Shown: positions 16,772 through 25,597, counted from the first letter of the stretch. The stretch: 64,000 nt of DNA from Flavobacterium tistrianum (GCF_003254545.1 NZ_QJRH01000067.1:62001-126000); one strand, 5' to 3'. Notes: generated by a model from the sequence alone, not told the origin. Translations and numbers: made by a program.

Positions 16772-17992
16772 TTATAAATTACCAATGCTGTCTAACTCTC
16801 TTTTAAGAGGTTCAATCTGTGTCATAAAACGGGTTCTGTCATTTCCTGTCAAAGATTCTCCAGTTGGGAGATTCAATCGAAGTGCATCTACTTGTACGCC
16901 ATTTTTCCAGAAACGATAACAAACGTGCGGACCAGAAGCTAAACCTGTGCTTCCAACCAAACCAATTGTCTGACCTTGCGTAACGCGCTGTCCGCGACGA
17001 ACCAGGATTTTAGACATATGTAAATATTGAGTAGAGTAGGTTCCGTTATGTTTTACTTTTACAAAATTTCCGTTTCCTGCTGTATATCCTGTAGTTTCTA
17101 CAACTCCAGAAGCAGTAGTAGAAATTGGTGTTCCTGTTGGAGCCGCATAATCAGTTCCTTTATGTGCTTTCCAAGTATGTTGTACGGGATGAAATCTATT
17201 CATGGTGAATCGAGAAGTGATTCGGCTGAATTTAATCGGAGTTTTTAGGAAGAAATTTTTAAGTGTTTTCCCTTGATCGTCATAATATTCAATTTTCCCA
17301 GAAGTGGTGTCTCTTTCAAAGGGAAAAGCATAAACGATTTTTCCTTTGTACTCAAAAAATGCGGCTTCTAGATCTTCAACACCATCATAGGTTTTTCCGT
17401 TAATGAAACGTTCTGTGAAAATTAATCCGTAACGATCACCTTTTTTAAGTTTGAAAAAGTCAATAGACCAAGAAAAGACTTTTGTAATTCTGCCGGCCAA
17501 AGCTGTTTCTACATCTTCACCTCCTAAAGTTTCAGATAATGAAGTTTTTAAAACGCCTCCAATAATTTTTCTTTTTAAGGTTACTGGTTTTATTTTTTTA
17601 TAAGCTTTTGCAATACTATCTCTTAAATCAATAACATAATAGCTTAAAGCATCTGGCTGATAAATAAAAACCTGCAAATTGTTGGTTTTGTTTTTGGAGC
17701 GAAGTAAAGTGAAAGGCTTTCCGTAACGAATGTTTCTAACATTGAAAGTATCTTTTACCTGTTCAACAATTTCATTTACTTTTTTGTCTCCAATATTTTG
17801 GCTTTGCATGATCGAGCCAAAAGAATCTCCTTTTGAAATAGTGTCATTAACAACATTAAAGTCTGCGTAATTAAAACCGAATTCTATTTTTTTGGTTGCT
17901 GGTTTAGTAATTTTTGCTTCTACTTTTTCTTCTTCTTTTTTACATGAAAAAATAGAAAACAAGACAATTAAAATTACGACTGCTTTTTTCAA
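16772..17992 (-). CDS. M23-family lipoprotein peptidase with HxC instead of HxH
   Basis: A 406-residue envelope lipoprotein: lipobox ending at Cys17 (LFSIFSC), a large N-terminal domain with an OapA/LysM-like region, and a C-terminal LytM/M23 domain (about 270-380). Zinc ligands HKGTD and catalytic-region QYLHMSK are present, but the usual HxH is HVC in GPHVCYRFW, so one canonical zinc ligand is Cys. M23 enzymes cut peptidoglycan cross-bridges; Cys could still bind zinc or the enzyme could be inactive. It is near its SMI1/KNR4 neighbour but probably functions separately. Confidence 0.88.
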   Translation of the reverse strand: MKKAVVILIVLFSIFSCKKEEEKVEAKITKPATKKIEFGFNYADFNVVNDTISKGDSFGSIMQSQNIGDKKVNEIVEQVKDTFNVRNIRYGKPFTLLRSKNKTNNLQVFIYQPDALSYYVIDLRDSIAKAYKKIKPVTLKRKIIGGVLKTSLSETLGGEDVETALAGRITKVFSWSIDFFKLKKGDRYGLIFTERFINGKTYDGVEDLEAAFFEYKGKIVYAFPFERDTTSGKIEYYDDQGKTLKNFFLKTPIKFSRITSRFTMNRFHPVQHTWKAHKGTDYAAPTGTPISTTASGVVETTGYTAGNGNFVKVKHNGTYSTQYLHMSKILVRRGQRVTQGQTIGLVGSTGLASGPHVCYRFWKNGVQVDALRLNLPTGESLTGNDRTRFMTQIEPLKRELDSIGNL

Positions 17993-18017
17993 ACTTTATA
18001 AAATTTTTGTGGTGAAA

Positions 18018-18959
18018 TTAAACTTCAGTTTCATTTCCCCAATTGGACAATTCTTCTTCGGTCCACAATTTAGGAAAAAAGATGCGTCTTTGGTATTTTG
18101 GGTGCATATATTTTTGCCAGTCGCTTCCGCCTGTAGCTTCTCCGTTTCCTTTTCCACTTTCCAAGATGTATTTTCTTGCAGTATTAAGATGTTGCATTAC
18201 CCAAGTAATATTTACCGTCTTGTCATAATGGCGCATTGCTGCAATTAGTTCTGCATTTTGCTGATCTTCAACTGGTAATTGGATGAATTTTTGCCAAAGG
18301 TTTTTTGTTTTGAAAGAAGCCATTTGTCTTAAAAATGGCTCTTTGTATTTTTTTTCAAACTCATTTAATAAGTATGATTTTTCGCCTGTTTGATAATCTT
18401 TTCCGGCTGCTTGCCAATAAAGGTGTTCAAAACTGGTTTCCAAATCGGTGTTTTCGTCAAAGTTTGCTTTGTATCTGCGATCTGTTAAATTGATAACATC
18501 AGTCGAAGCAAATTCGATCATTCTATATTGCGCGCTTTGGAATCCGCTTGCTGGAGTAAGAGTGTTTCTGAATTTCATGTATTGGTCTACTTCCATTCCG
18601 TTTTCCATAATGCTGAACGAATTGGTAAGCATGTCAAAATATCGTGTAATTCTTGATAATCTTTCGCTAAAAAAATCAACCTGAATGTTTTCTGCTTCAG
18701 CAATCTGGTCAATTTCCCACAAAATCATTTTGAAGATTAATTCGTTAACCTGATGGTACATGATAAAAACCATTTCGTCAGGAAGTGTAGTGCGCTGAAT
18801 TTGTAAATTTAATAGGGCATCAGTTTGAATGTAATCCCAATACGTAATTGGTTTGGCCCAAAGCAATCCTTCTAACTGAACATCAGTTTTTTGATTTATG
18901 GCTTGAAATTTTAGGTCAATTTCTTTTAAAATTGCTTCAGAATGATCTGTAGGGTTCAT
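18018..18959 (-). CDS. kynA: Tryptophan 2,3-dioxygenase
   Basis: A 313-residue heme dioxygenase that opens the tryptophan indole ring to N-formylkynurenine, the first step of kynurenine catabolism. Recognisable segments are TYWDYIQTDALLNLQ, FIMYHQVNELIFKMIL (substrate-side His), WVMQHLNTARKYIL with the heme-region His, and GEATGGSDWQKYM. Its start codon overlaps the stop of the DUF3108 gene by one base (TAATG), so the two are translationally coupled. Length is a little greater than typical bacterial TDO, consistent with Bacteroidota homologues. Confidence 0.92.
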   Translation of the reverse strand: MNPTDHSEAILKEIDLKFQAINQKTDVQLEGLLWAKPITYWDYIQTDALLNLQIQRTTLPDEMVFIMYHQVNELIFKMILWEIDQIAEAENIQVDFFSERLSRITRYFDMLTNSFSIMENGMEVDQYMKFRNTLTPASGFQSAQYRMIEFASTDVINLTDRRYKANFDENTDLETSFEHLYWQAAGKDYQTGEKSYLLNEFEKKYKEPFLRQMASFKTKNLWQKFIQLPVEDQQNAELIAAMRHYDKTVNITWVMQHLNTARKYILESGKGNGEATGGSDWQKYMHPKYQRRIFFPKLWTEEELSNWGNETEV

Positions 18960-19729
18960 TATTTTTTTGCTTTAAGTGGACTTTTTAATCCTTTATATTC
19001 ATCGAGATCGGCTTTGAGAGATCCTACGGCCAAATCTGCTTTAATTCTAATCGGAACTTTGTTTACATCGTCTGTTATCCAGAGTGTTAAACTTTCTTTT
19101 TCTTTAAATACTCTTCCTGTCTGCACCAATGGTTTGAAAACCATCGTAGAAACGGTTCCAAATTTAGTCGTAATATCTTGACGACCTACATATTTTAACT
19201 TAAATTTTGTGATTTCATCATCAAAAAACATGTCGATTGTAATGGCTTCTCCCGATTTAAGTTTGTCGATGTTTGGATGGTTTCTCAGAAAATAAAATGC
19301 AGAAACAATATCTTGTACTTCTTCTGAAACCATGATGGTTTTTTCTGATTTACGCTTATAGTCTTTTACTAAAACTTTATTTTCTGTTTGATTGAAAAAA
19401 CCTTCTTGATTTTTAGTGTAACCTCCTTCGTCGATTTTTCTAACATAACGATAAGGTTTTCCTGTTTCTTTGTCAAAATAACTTTCATATAAATCTTCTA
19501 CTTTGAAGAAAAATTTGGACATTCCAGTTGTGTAACCTTTTCCAACAGAGTGATATACTTTTTTATTGTTAATGATGGCATCTTTAACTTCAAGTGTTGC
19601 ATATCCAGCATTTACAAATCCGTAATGTATTCTAAATTTGAAATATTCTCCTGTGTCGAAAGCGTCTTCTTTTTGTGGGCTGAAAGCAAATAGAGTTAGT
19701 GATAATATGATAAGGATGATCTTTTTCAT
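18959..19729 (-). CDS. Secreted DUF3108 protein
   Basis: A 256-residue protein with a signal peptide (MKKIILIILSLTLFAFS) and a DUF3108-type beta-rich body: GEYFKFRIHYGFVNAGYATLEV, VEDLYESYFDKETGKPYRY and KFKLKYVGRQDI. The family is periplasmic and of unknown function, with a fold related to LolA/LolB-like barrels. I chose the ATG at 19729 because it gives a clean signal peptide. It is translationally coupled to kynA and has its own promoter just past the small-RNA terminator. Confidence 0.82.
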   Translation of the reverse strand: MKKIILIILSLTLFAFSPQKEDAFDTGEYFKFRIHYGFVNAGYATLEVKDAIINNKKVYHSVGKGYTTGMSKFFFKVEDLYESYFDKETGKPYRYVRKIDEGGYTKNQEGFFNQTENKVLVKDYKRKSEKTIMVSEEVQDIVSAFYFLRNHPNIDKLKSGEAITIDMFFDDEITKFKLKYVGRQDITTKFGTVSTMVFKPLVQTGRVFKEKESLTLWITDDVNKVPIRIKADLAVGSLKADLDEYKGLKSPLKAKK

Positions 19730-19780
19730 AGTACAATCTTTACATTTAATTATAAAGGTAGACAAATGCAAAATCTATTC

Positions 19781-19811
19781 CAAATGTACCAAAACAAAAA
19801 AACTCAGTCAA
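19781..19811 (-). promoter_or_regulatory. Promoter for the DUF3108-kynA operon
   Basis: On the minus strand, TTG (19811-19809) lies 20 bases before TACATTTG (19788-19781), fitting TTG-N17-23-TAnnTTTG. The -33 element lies inside the terminator hairpin of the preceding transcript, 52 bases from the gene start. Confidence 0.5.
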
Positions 19812-19827
19812 AGATGACTGAGTTTTT
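19798..19827 (-). terminator. Intrinsic terminator upstream of the DUF3108 promoter
   Basis: Perfect arms beginning AAAACTCAGTCA with a 3-base loop and a T run on the minus strand. It lies 200 bases past the hppD stop, far for an hppD terminator, and directly after a TATCTTTG promoter-like element, so it may end a small RNA. Confidence 0.8.
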
Positions 19828-19910
19828 ATGCTATTAACTAACCAAAAAACTATAAATTATGAAATTTATATCAATTCGGAAGGAAACCACCCCTTCCTGA
19901 TTTGCGAGTG
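19798..19910 (-). ncRNA. Candidate small RNA of about 105-110 nt
   Basis: Between a TATCTTTG -7 element (19911-19918, minus strand) and a perfect T-tailed hairpin lies about 105 bases that contain no gene but a second hairpin (GGAAGG/CCTTCC, 19878-19897) near the 5' end. A promoter, an internal hairpin and a terminator in this order are what a free-standing small RNA would show. I cannot match it to a named family. Confidence 0.42.
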
Positions 19911-19918
19911 CAAAGATA
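19911..19918 (-). promoter_or_regulatory. -7 element for the candidate small RNA
   Basis: TATCTTTG on the minus strand, a perfect TAnnTTTG match followed by GC, about 1-7 bases ahead of the presumed start. The nearest TTG upstream is spaced 25 bases, longer than usual. Confidence 0.4.
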
Positions 19919-20027
19919 GATAGAAAGTTCAAAAATAAAATAGCAAAAGTCAAGTTTAACATAACATTTGCAAAAAAAGCATCGTTTTTTGGAGAATTAT
20001 GCTGTTTTGTGCATGAAAATTAACAAT

Positions 20028-21188
20028 TTACAGTGTTCCTCTCAATTCTTGCTCTCTTTCGATAGACTCAAAAAGGGCTTTAAAGTTACCTGCACCGAAT
20101 CCTTTTGCACCCATTCTCTGAATAATTTCGAAGAAAAGCGTCGGTCTGTCTTGAACTGGCTTGGTAAAAATCTGTAATAAATAGCCATCTTCGTCGGCGT
20201 CTACCATGATCGCTAATTTTTCGATTTCATTTAAATCTTCTTTCATCATATCCATATGAACACCCAATCTTTCTGGAATTGCTTCGTAATAAGTATGAGG
20301 AGGGGCAGATAAAAATTCAACACCGCGAGCTCTTAATTGTGATACTGTTTTAATAATATCATCTGTCGCAATAGCGATATGCTGAATTCCTGGTCCACCA
20401 TAGAAATCTAAATATTCTTCAATTTGAGATTTTTTCTTTCCTTCTGCTGGTTCGTTGATTGGGAATTTAATTCTTCCGTTTCCGTTAGACATTACTTTAC
20501 TCATCAAAGCAGAATATTCTGTAGTGATTTGTTTGTCATCAAAAGATAGGAAATTCACGAATCCCATAACTTCTTCGTAGAATTTTACCCAAGTATTCAT
20601 TTCATTCCAACCTACATTTCCAACCATGTGGTCAATGTATTTTAATCCCGTTGGTTCTGGATTAAAGTCAGATTTCCATTCTCTGTAACCTGGCAAGAAA
20701 ACTCCATTGTAGTTTTTTCTTTCTACAAAAATGTGAACTGTTTCTCCGTAAGTATAAATTCCAGAACGAACTACTTGTCCGAACTCATCTTCTTCAACAG
20801 TTGGTTCCATGAAAGAACGTGCGCCACGTTTCATAGTTTCTTCATAAGATTTTGTAGCGTCTTCAACCCAAAGTGCTGCAACTTTTACTCCGTCGCCATG
20901 TTTTTTCAAATGTTCGTTGATTGGAGAATCAGCAGTTAAAGGTGTCGTTAAAACAATTCTGATTTTGTCTTGTTTTAAAACATAAGATGCTCTGTCTCTT
21001 ACTCCAGTTTCTAATCCGGCATAAGCCAAAGATTGATATCCGAATGCAGATTTATAATAATGTGCCGCTTGTTTTGCGTTACCTACATAAAATTCTACAT
21101 AATCTGTTCCTAATAATGGAAGGAAATCTTGTGCTCCTTCAAATATTTTCTCTAATCCGTATTCTACTGATTTTACTTCTTTGCTCAT
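20028..21188 (-). CDS. hppD: 4-hydroxyphenylpyruvate dioxygenase
   Basis: A 386-residue non-heme iron enzyme that converts 4-hydroxyphenylpyruvate to homogentisate in tyrosine catabolism. The ATG at 21188 gives the normal MSKEVKSVEYG start; the frame runs open further but the added residues are repeat-derived. Iron-ligand segments are IDHMVGNVGW, IQHIAIATDD and the C-terminal FEIIQRMGAKGFGAGNF carrying the Glu. It acts just before hmgA. The two are separated by the four-helix-bundle gene and repeats. Confidence 0.96.
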   Translation of the reverse strand: MSKEVKSVEYGLEKIFEGAQDFLPLLGTDYVEFYVGNAKQAAHYYKSAFGYQSLAYAGLETGVRDRASYVLKQDKIRIVLTTPLTADSPINEHLKKHGDGVKVAALWVEDATKSYEETMKRGARSFMEPTVEEDEFGQVVRSGIYTYGETVHIFVERKNYNGVFLPGYREWKSDFNPEPTGLKYIDHMVGNVGWNEMNTWVKFYEEVMGFVNFLSFDDKQITTEYSALMSKVMSNGNGRIKFPINEPAEGKKKSQIEEYLDFYGGPGIQHIAIATDDIIKTVSQLRARGVEFLSAPPHTYYEAIPERLGVHMDMMKEDLNEIEKLAIMVDADEDGYLLQIFTKPVQDRPTLFFEIIQRMGAKGFGAGNFKALFESIEREQELRGTL

Positions 21189-21267
21189 AATTAGATAATT
21201 TGATAATGAGAAAATGAGATAATTCTTGAAATGCGTTAATTTTCTAATTGACACATTTTCTAATTTT
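21189..21267. repeat. AT-rich repeat unit, copy A (hppD side)
   Basis: This gap contains ATTTGATAATGAGA (21198-21211) and the 20-base run AATTGACACATTTTCTAATT (21246-21265), both of which recur exactly on the other side of the neighbouring gene. The stop codon of the four-helix gene lies in the repeat tail. Confidence 0.6.
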
Positions 21268-21627
21268 CTAATTCCTCCTTGATGTTGATATTATTTTATT
21301 TAAAATTTTTAAAATTTCTGAAAGATCATTTAATAAACGTTTGCAATTTGGATATTCTCTATGAGCATCACATAAAAACAGCCAATACTCTGTTTCATCT
21401 GTTTCCTTGATTGCAATTTTTAGTTTATGAATAAAATCAGCTTTGTTTTCTGCATTTTGGGACTCTTTCGAAATAGCTCCAATTGATGTTCCGCTTTTTA
21501 ATAACTGATTTGCAATTACGAATTTCTTTTGATCTTGAAGTTCTGTTGTGTAATCAATTATATTTAGCGCGAAGTTGAAAGTCTTAATTAAAAGAGCGTT
21601 GTCTTTGTATTTTTCGTTAAAAGTCAT
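21268..21627 (-). CDS. Four-helix-bundle protein (23S rRNA intervening-sequence / bAvd type)
   Basis: A 119-residue helical protein: FALNIIDYTTELQDQKKFVIANQLLKSG, GTSIGAISKESQNAENKADFIHKLKIAIKET and ETEYWLFLCDA match the S23/IVP-like four-helix family. Relatives are found inside some 23S rRNA intervening sequences and as diversity-element accessory proteins, but most are of unknown role. It stands between hppD and hmgA in a catabolic cluster where it has no obvious task, and is bracketed by matching AT-rich repeats, so it is likely a mobile passenger. Confidence 0.82.
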   Translation of the reverse strand: MTFNEKYKDNALLIKTFNFALNIIDYTTELQDQKKFVIANQLLKSGTSIGAISKESQNAENKADFIHKLKIAIKETDETEYWLFLCDAHREYPNCKRLLNDLSEILKILNKIISTSRRN

Positions 21628-21639
21628 TTGTTTAATATG

Positions 21640-21757
21640 ATAATTAGAAAATTTGATAATGAGATAATTAATTTGTAGGTTTAAAATTACAATATTTAAT
21701 TGTCTAATTTCTAAATTGACACATTTTCTAATTATCTAATTGACATATTGCCACATT
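21640..21757. repeat. AT-rich repeat unit, copy B (hmgA side)
   Basis: Exact matches to copy A are ATTTGATAATGAGA at 21651-21664 and AATTGACACATTTTCTAATT at 21714-21733. Related but imperfect TTAGATAATT runs recur upstream of hmgA (22929-22968), so the unit occurs in three gaps of this cluster. Confidence 0.6.
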
Positions 21758-21763
21758 AAAAAA

Positions 21764-22921
21764 TTACTCCGTCCACGATTTATAGTACTGACCGTCATCC
21801 AATCCCATAGCTTCTTCAGTAACCATTAATGGACGGAAAGTATCCACCATAACAGCTAATTCTTGAGTTTCTTTGTGACCAATACTGCGTTCCATTGCGC
21901 CTGGCGCTGGTCCGTGCGGAATTCCTTTTGGGTGTAAAGTGATATGACCTTGCTCGATATTATTACGGCTCATAAAATCACCATCAACATAATATAGTAC
22001 TTCGTCAGAATCTATATTGCTGTGGTTGTATGGCGCCGGAATAGCTTTTGGGTGATAATCGTAAAGTCTTGGGCAGAATGAACAAACAACAAAAGTTGCT
22101 GTTTCAAAAGTTTGGTGTACTGGTGGCGGTTGGTGAACACGCCCAGTTATAGGTTCGAAATTGTGAATTGAAAATCCGTATGGAAAATTGTAGCCGTCCC
22201 AGCCTACAACGTCAAACGGATGTGTGGCATAAACCACTTCGTGCATCATGCCTTCTTTTTTGATTTTAATTAAAAAATCACCTTTTTCGTCATGCGTTTC
22301 CAATTCATTTGGCAAAATAAAATCACGCTCGCAAAATGGAGAATGTTCTAAATGCTGACCCGATTGGTTTTTGTATCGTTTTGGAGTATAAAACGGAGAA
22401 TACGATTCTACATAAAATAATCGGTTATCTTCTGTTTCGAAATCAATCTGATAAATAATACCGCGAGGAATAATTAAATAATCACCATATTCAAAAGGAA
22501 TATTTCCTAACATGGTTCTTAATTTTCCCTTTCCTCTATGGATGAAAAGCATTTCATCGGCATCGGCATTTTTGTAGAAATAATTTCGAAGCGATTCTTT
22601 CGGAGCAGCCAAACCTATGATGCAGTCTTTGTTGACCAGCATAGCTTTTCGGCTATCCAGAAAATCATTTTCAGGTTTCAATTCAAAACCTTTAAAAAGA
22701 AGTGATTTTATATTTTTTCCGATTGCAATTTTAGGTTCAATCGAATAAGAGTTTAAAATTTCTTTAACCTGTGTTGGTCGGTGTACATGATATGATAGCG
22801 ACGAATGTCCATGAAAACCTTCAGTTCCGAACAATTGTTCGTAGTAAAAACCTCCATTTGGTTTTTCAAATTGGGTGTGTCGCTTTTGAGGAAAATCCCC
22901 AAGTTTATGATATAGTGGCAT
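21764..22921 (-). CDS. hmgA: Homogentisate 1,2-dioxygenase
   Basis: A 385-residue iron dioxygenase that opens homogentisate to maleylacetoacetate, the step after HppD. The cupin-like core carries HRGKGKLRTMLGNIPFEYGDYLIIPRG, the active-site region GRVHQPPPVHQTFET and EVLYYVDGDFMSRN followed by HPKGIPHGPAPGA, including the conserved His and Glu ligands. The length is near that of bacterial homologues (about 380-440). Fumarylacetoacetase and the isomerase are not in this window. The start sits inside the third gap with AT-rich repeats. Confidence 0.95.
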   Translation of the reverse strand: MPLYHKLGDFPQKRHTQFEKPNGGFYYEQLFGTEGFHGHSSLSYHVHRPTQVKEILNSYSIEPKIAIGKNIKSLLFKGFELKPENDFLDSRKAMLVNKDCIIGLAAPKESLRNYFYKNADADEMLFIHRGKGKLRTMLGNIPFEYGDYLIIPRGIIYQIDFETEDNRLFYVESYSPFYTPKRYKNQSGQHLEHSPFCERDFILPNELETHDEKGDFLIKIKKEGMMHEVVYATHPFDVVGWDGYNFPYGFSIHNFEPITGRVHQPPPVHQTFETATFVVCSFCPRLYDYHPKAIPAPYNHSNIDSDEVLYYVDGDFMSRNNIEQGHITLHPKGIPHGPAPGAMERSIGHKETQELAVMVDTFRPLMVTEEAMGLDDGQYYKSWTE

Positions 22922-23239
22922 GGCTTTTCAATTAGATAATTAGTAAATTAGATAATTCGAAAATTTGAATTGCAGAGATAAATAACCAGTTCAATTTTTG
23001 CAATTGACTGATTATTTCAATTCGATAGAGCCATTACTCAGGATTTCTCTTGATGAGGAATTGAAGATACTCTAATAAACCTGTCCAATTTGTTTTCATT
23101 ATAACAAATGTCGTAATTTTTTCGGAGTAAAAATAAAAATTATATTATTTATAACTATAAAATAACTTAGTTTTTTTGATTTAATTTTTATGATGTAAAA
23201 AAATAGGCAGAATTTATTGAAGTATTCTCGATTATACTA
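22922..23239. other. Gap without a gene between hmgA and the patatin gene
   Basis: 318 bases of AT-rich DNA. It holds the hmgA promoter candidate and repeat-like TTAGATAATT runs near 22929-22968. No frame in it looks coding and no terminator hairpin is clear for the patatin gene. Confidence 0.5.
22973..23003 (-). promoter_or_regulatory. Candidate promoter for hmgA
   Basis: On the minus strand TTG (23003-23001) is 20 bases before TATCTCTG (22980-22973), one mismatch from TAnnTTTG. Confidence 0.35.
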
Positions 23240-25597
23240 CTAAAATTGAAACCCGATACTAAACCACGTAAAGCTTTTTGACATTTCTGGAGACCAAGAT
23301 TGTTTTACTTCGATAGGACCAATGATAGTTTCTAAGCCATAACCAACTGCATATCCTGTATATTTTGGCATAGAAATCCAATCGACAGAAGAGAAAATAT
23401 CATCTCCTAAATTGGCAAAATTAGCAGATACATTGATGTGGTTTTTTTTGAAGATTTCGTAATCAATATTAATATCAGCTTTAATATAACTGTTGCCGGC
23501 AATACTTAGAAAATCATATCCGTAGAAATAATTGAAATTATTTATTTTGTTGTAGCCATAGCCTCCCAGTATAAAATCAAAAAACGGAACGCTGTCGCTG
23601 CCAATATTAAATCCAGCGTCGGTTCCAAATTTTATAGTTGCTCTTTTAAATAAAGGTCTAACAATTGACACCTCTGCTTTTGCAATCGAAAAAGGTTTAA
23701 ATTTATTGGTGTAATCTGACGATGCCATGTAAGTCTGCAGATCGGTAGAAAAATACAATCCAGAATTTGGGTAATATTTTTCATCTAGAGAATCGTATTT
23801 TAAATAAGCAAAGGCACTAAAATAATTGCTCTTTTCAATGATGTTGTCTTCGTTTGTAAGAGTTGGCGAGCTAATTTTGAGATACTTATATTCTAAACCA
23901 CCGCCCATTAAAAATTTCTGCACAAAAATAGTTTGGAAATAGGCCTGATTGGTTAAATCCATAAAGTCAACATTAATAAGGTTGACATTTGGGGTTTCTT
24001 TAAGAACGCCGCTCAAACTAGTTGTTACATTTCGATTAAATTGATTCAATCTAGAACGGAAACCAAAACTGATGTTAAAACCATTTTCGACATAATAGTT
24101 AAAATCATATCTGAAATTATCACCCAAAATAATATCTAGAGAAGTAACATCATTTTTTAAGAAAGTCTTTTTATGCGTTAGATTTAATAAAACAGCACTT
24201 TTGTAAAGACCATCATAGTGAAGCCCAAGTTTTAAATAAGTCTGAGTTGGATTTTCTCTTAAAACTAAATCAAGATCGTCTTTATCGCCATCTGGCTGAA
24301 GGCAATATGAAATGGTGCTAAAGTTTTGTGTAGCATTTAAGTTGTTAATTCCAGCTTTAAGTCCATCATAAGTTATGGTGCTTCCAGGCTTAAAACGAAG
24401 TTTACCGCGAATATATTCTTTGGTGTAATTTTCTAATTTATCAGTATTTATATCTTGAATATGAAGAGTATCTGAAACTAGTTTTAATTTTGGTTTTTTG
24501 TAGAAATTATTTTCATCCGTCAAGGTTTTGAGTTTTTCATAGACAGCAAAAGCCGCTTCTTCTCCTTTTCTGATGATTTCTTCACCTCGGTCAAATGAAA
24601 TAACACCAAAGTCACGAATATCTGGTTTGATATAAACATCAGTATCTTTTCTTTTGTTTTTCATTTTTTCGATAGATTGCAGATTGGTAATCTGAACCAA
24701 AATTCTCGTGGCATTTTTAAGGCTTTTTCTTTTCAGCAAATCATCCTGAACATCGACCCCAATAATAATGTCAGCACCAAGATTGCGAACTTCTTGTATT
24801 GGGTAATTATTTACAACACCGCCATCAACCAATAAATTTCCATCAATTTCTACTGGAGTAAATAGGGAAGGAAAAGCCGCACTTGCCATCATGGCTTGAA
24901 CAAGATTTCCTTTATTTAATAAAACTTCTTCGCCAGTTTCAATATTGGTTCCGATACATAAAAATGGAGTTGGCAGTTTGTTGAAATCACGAACATGACG
25001 CACATTTCTAGTTAAACTGCTCAATAAATTATAATTGTACATTCCTTTTGAAAGAGCTTCTGGAATACCAATTCTGAAATTGCTAAAAGGTAAAACAATC
25101 GCATATAATTCGTCATTTTTTTTGCCGTAGAAGTTTTTGGATGAACGCGGAATATAATCGTTTATTAATTCGTCAAAATTGGTTTTTTTGAAAATCGAAT
25201 CAATTTGCGAAGCGTTGTAGCCAGAAGCATAAAGTCCGCCAATTACAGAACCCATACTGGTTCCGCCAATATAATCAATTTTGATTCCGGCTTCTTCCAG
25301 AACTTTTAAAACTCCGATATGCGCAAAACCTTTGGCGCCGCCACCGCTAAGAACTAAACCAATTTTGGGTCTTTTAACGCTGTCTTTTTTGATTTCCTGT
25401 GAAAATGATTTCTGCGAAAATAAAAGTGTCATTATGAAAATGAGAGTTGACACGCCCCAGATGGAAATGGAAAACTGTGAGAGGCAAAAGGTTATTTTTT
25501 CCTGCCAAAAAAGAGCGACCCAAGAAGCTCCTTTTTTGGGATTGGAAAAAAATCCTTTTGACCGAGTATTTGAAATGGACAGCTGGTTTAGGCGCAT
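23240..25597 (-). CDS. Patatin-like phospholipase fused to a BamA/TamA-type barrel
   Basis: An outer-membrane-associated lipase. The catalytic domain begins with the oxyanion GGGAKG (about residues 85-90), the nucleophile GxSxG in GGTSMG (Ser114), and the Asp in VDGGVVNNYP. It is followed by a POTRA-like segment and a C-terminal outer-membrane barrel ending in Phe, as in FplA-like type V proteins. The 785-residue frame starts at 25597, but the signal-like GVSTLIFIMTLLFSQKSFSQ begins near 25450, where a GTG could be the true start, or the ATG at 25432. The role may be release or anchoring of a phospholipase. Confidence 0.9.
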   Translation of the reverse strand: MRLNQLSISNTRSKGFFSNPKKGASWVALFWQEKITFCLSQFSISIWGVSTLIFIMTLLFSQKSFSQEIKKDSVKRPKIGLVLSGGGAKGFAHIGVLKVLEEAGIKIDYIGGTSMGSVIGGLYASGYNASQIDSIFKKTNFDELINDYIPRSSKNFYGKKNDELYAIVLPFSNFRIGIPEALSKGMYNYNLLSSLTRNVRHVRDFNKLPTPFLCIGTNIETGEEVLLNKGNLVQAMMASAAFPSLFTPVEIDGNLLVDGGVVNNYPIQEVRNLGADIIIGVDVQDDLLKRKSLKNATRILVQITNLQSIEKMKNKRKDTDVYIKPDIRDFGVISFDRGEEIIRKGEEAAFAVYEKLKTLTDENNFYKKPKLKLVSDTLHIQDINTDKLENYTKEYIRGKLRFKPGSTITYDGLKAGINNLNATQNFSTISYCLQPDGDKDDLDLVLRENPTQTYLKLGLHYDGLYKSAVLLNLTHKKTFLKNDVTSLDIILGDNFRYDFNYYVENGFNISFGFRSRLNQFNRNVTTSLSGVLKETPNVNLINVDFMDLTNQAYFQTIFVQKFLMGGGLEYKYLKISSPTLTNEDNIIEKSNYFSAFAYLKYDSLDEKYYPNSGLYFSTDLQTYMASSDYTNKFKPFSIAKAEVSIVRPLFKRATIKFGTDAGFNIGSDSVPFFDFILGGYGYNKINNFNYFYGYDFLSIAGNSYIKADINIDYEIFKKNHINVSANFANLGDDIFSSVDWISMPKYTGYAVGYGLETIIGPIEVKQSWSPEMSKSFTWFSIGFQF

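Noticed and set aside
19852..19893. A 13-codon plus-strand frame (MKFISIRKETTPS) near the candidate small RNA
   Set aside because: It lies antisense to the hairpin region, has no supporting signal and is too short to claim.
21189..21757. Insertion sequence around the four-helix-bundle gene
   Set aside because: No transposase frame and no clear terminal inverted repeat with target duplication were found, so I call it only repeat-flanked.
22922..23239. Small gene in the hmgA-patatin gap
   Set aside because: No frame with a start, coding bias or a recognisable motif was found there.
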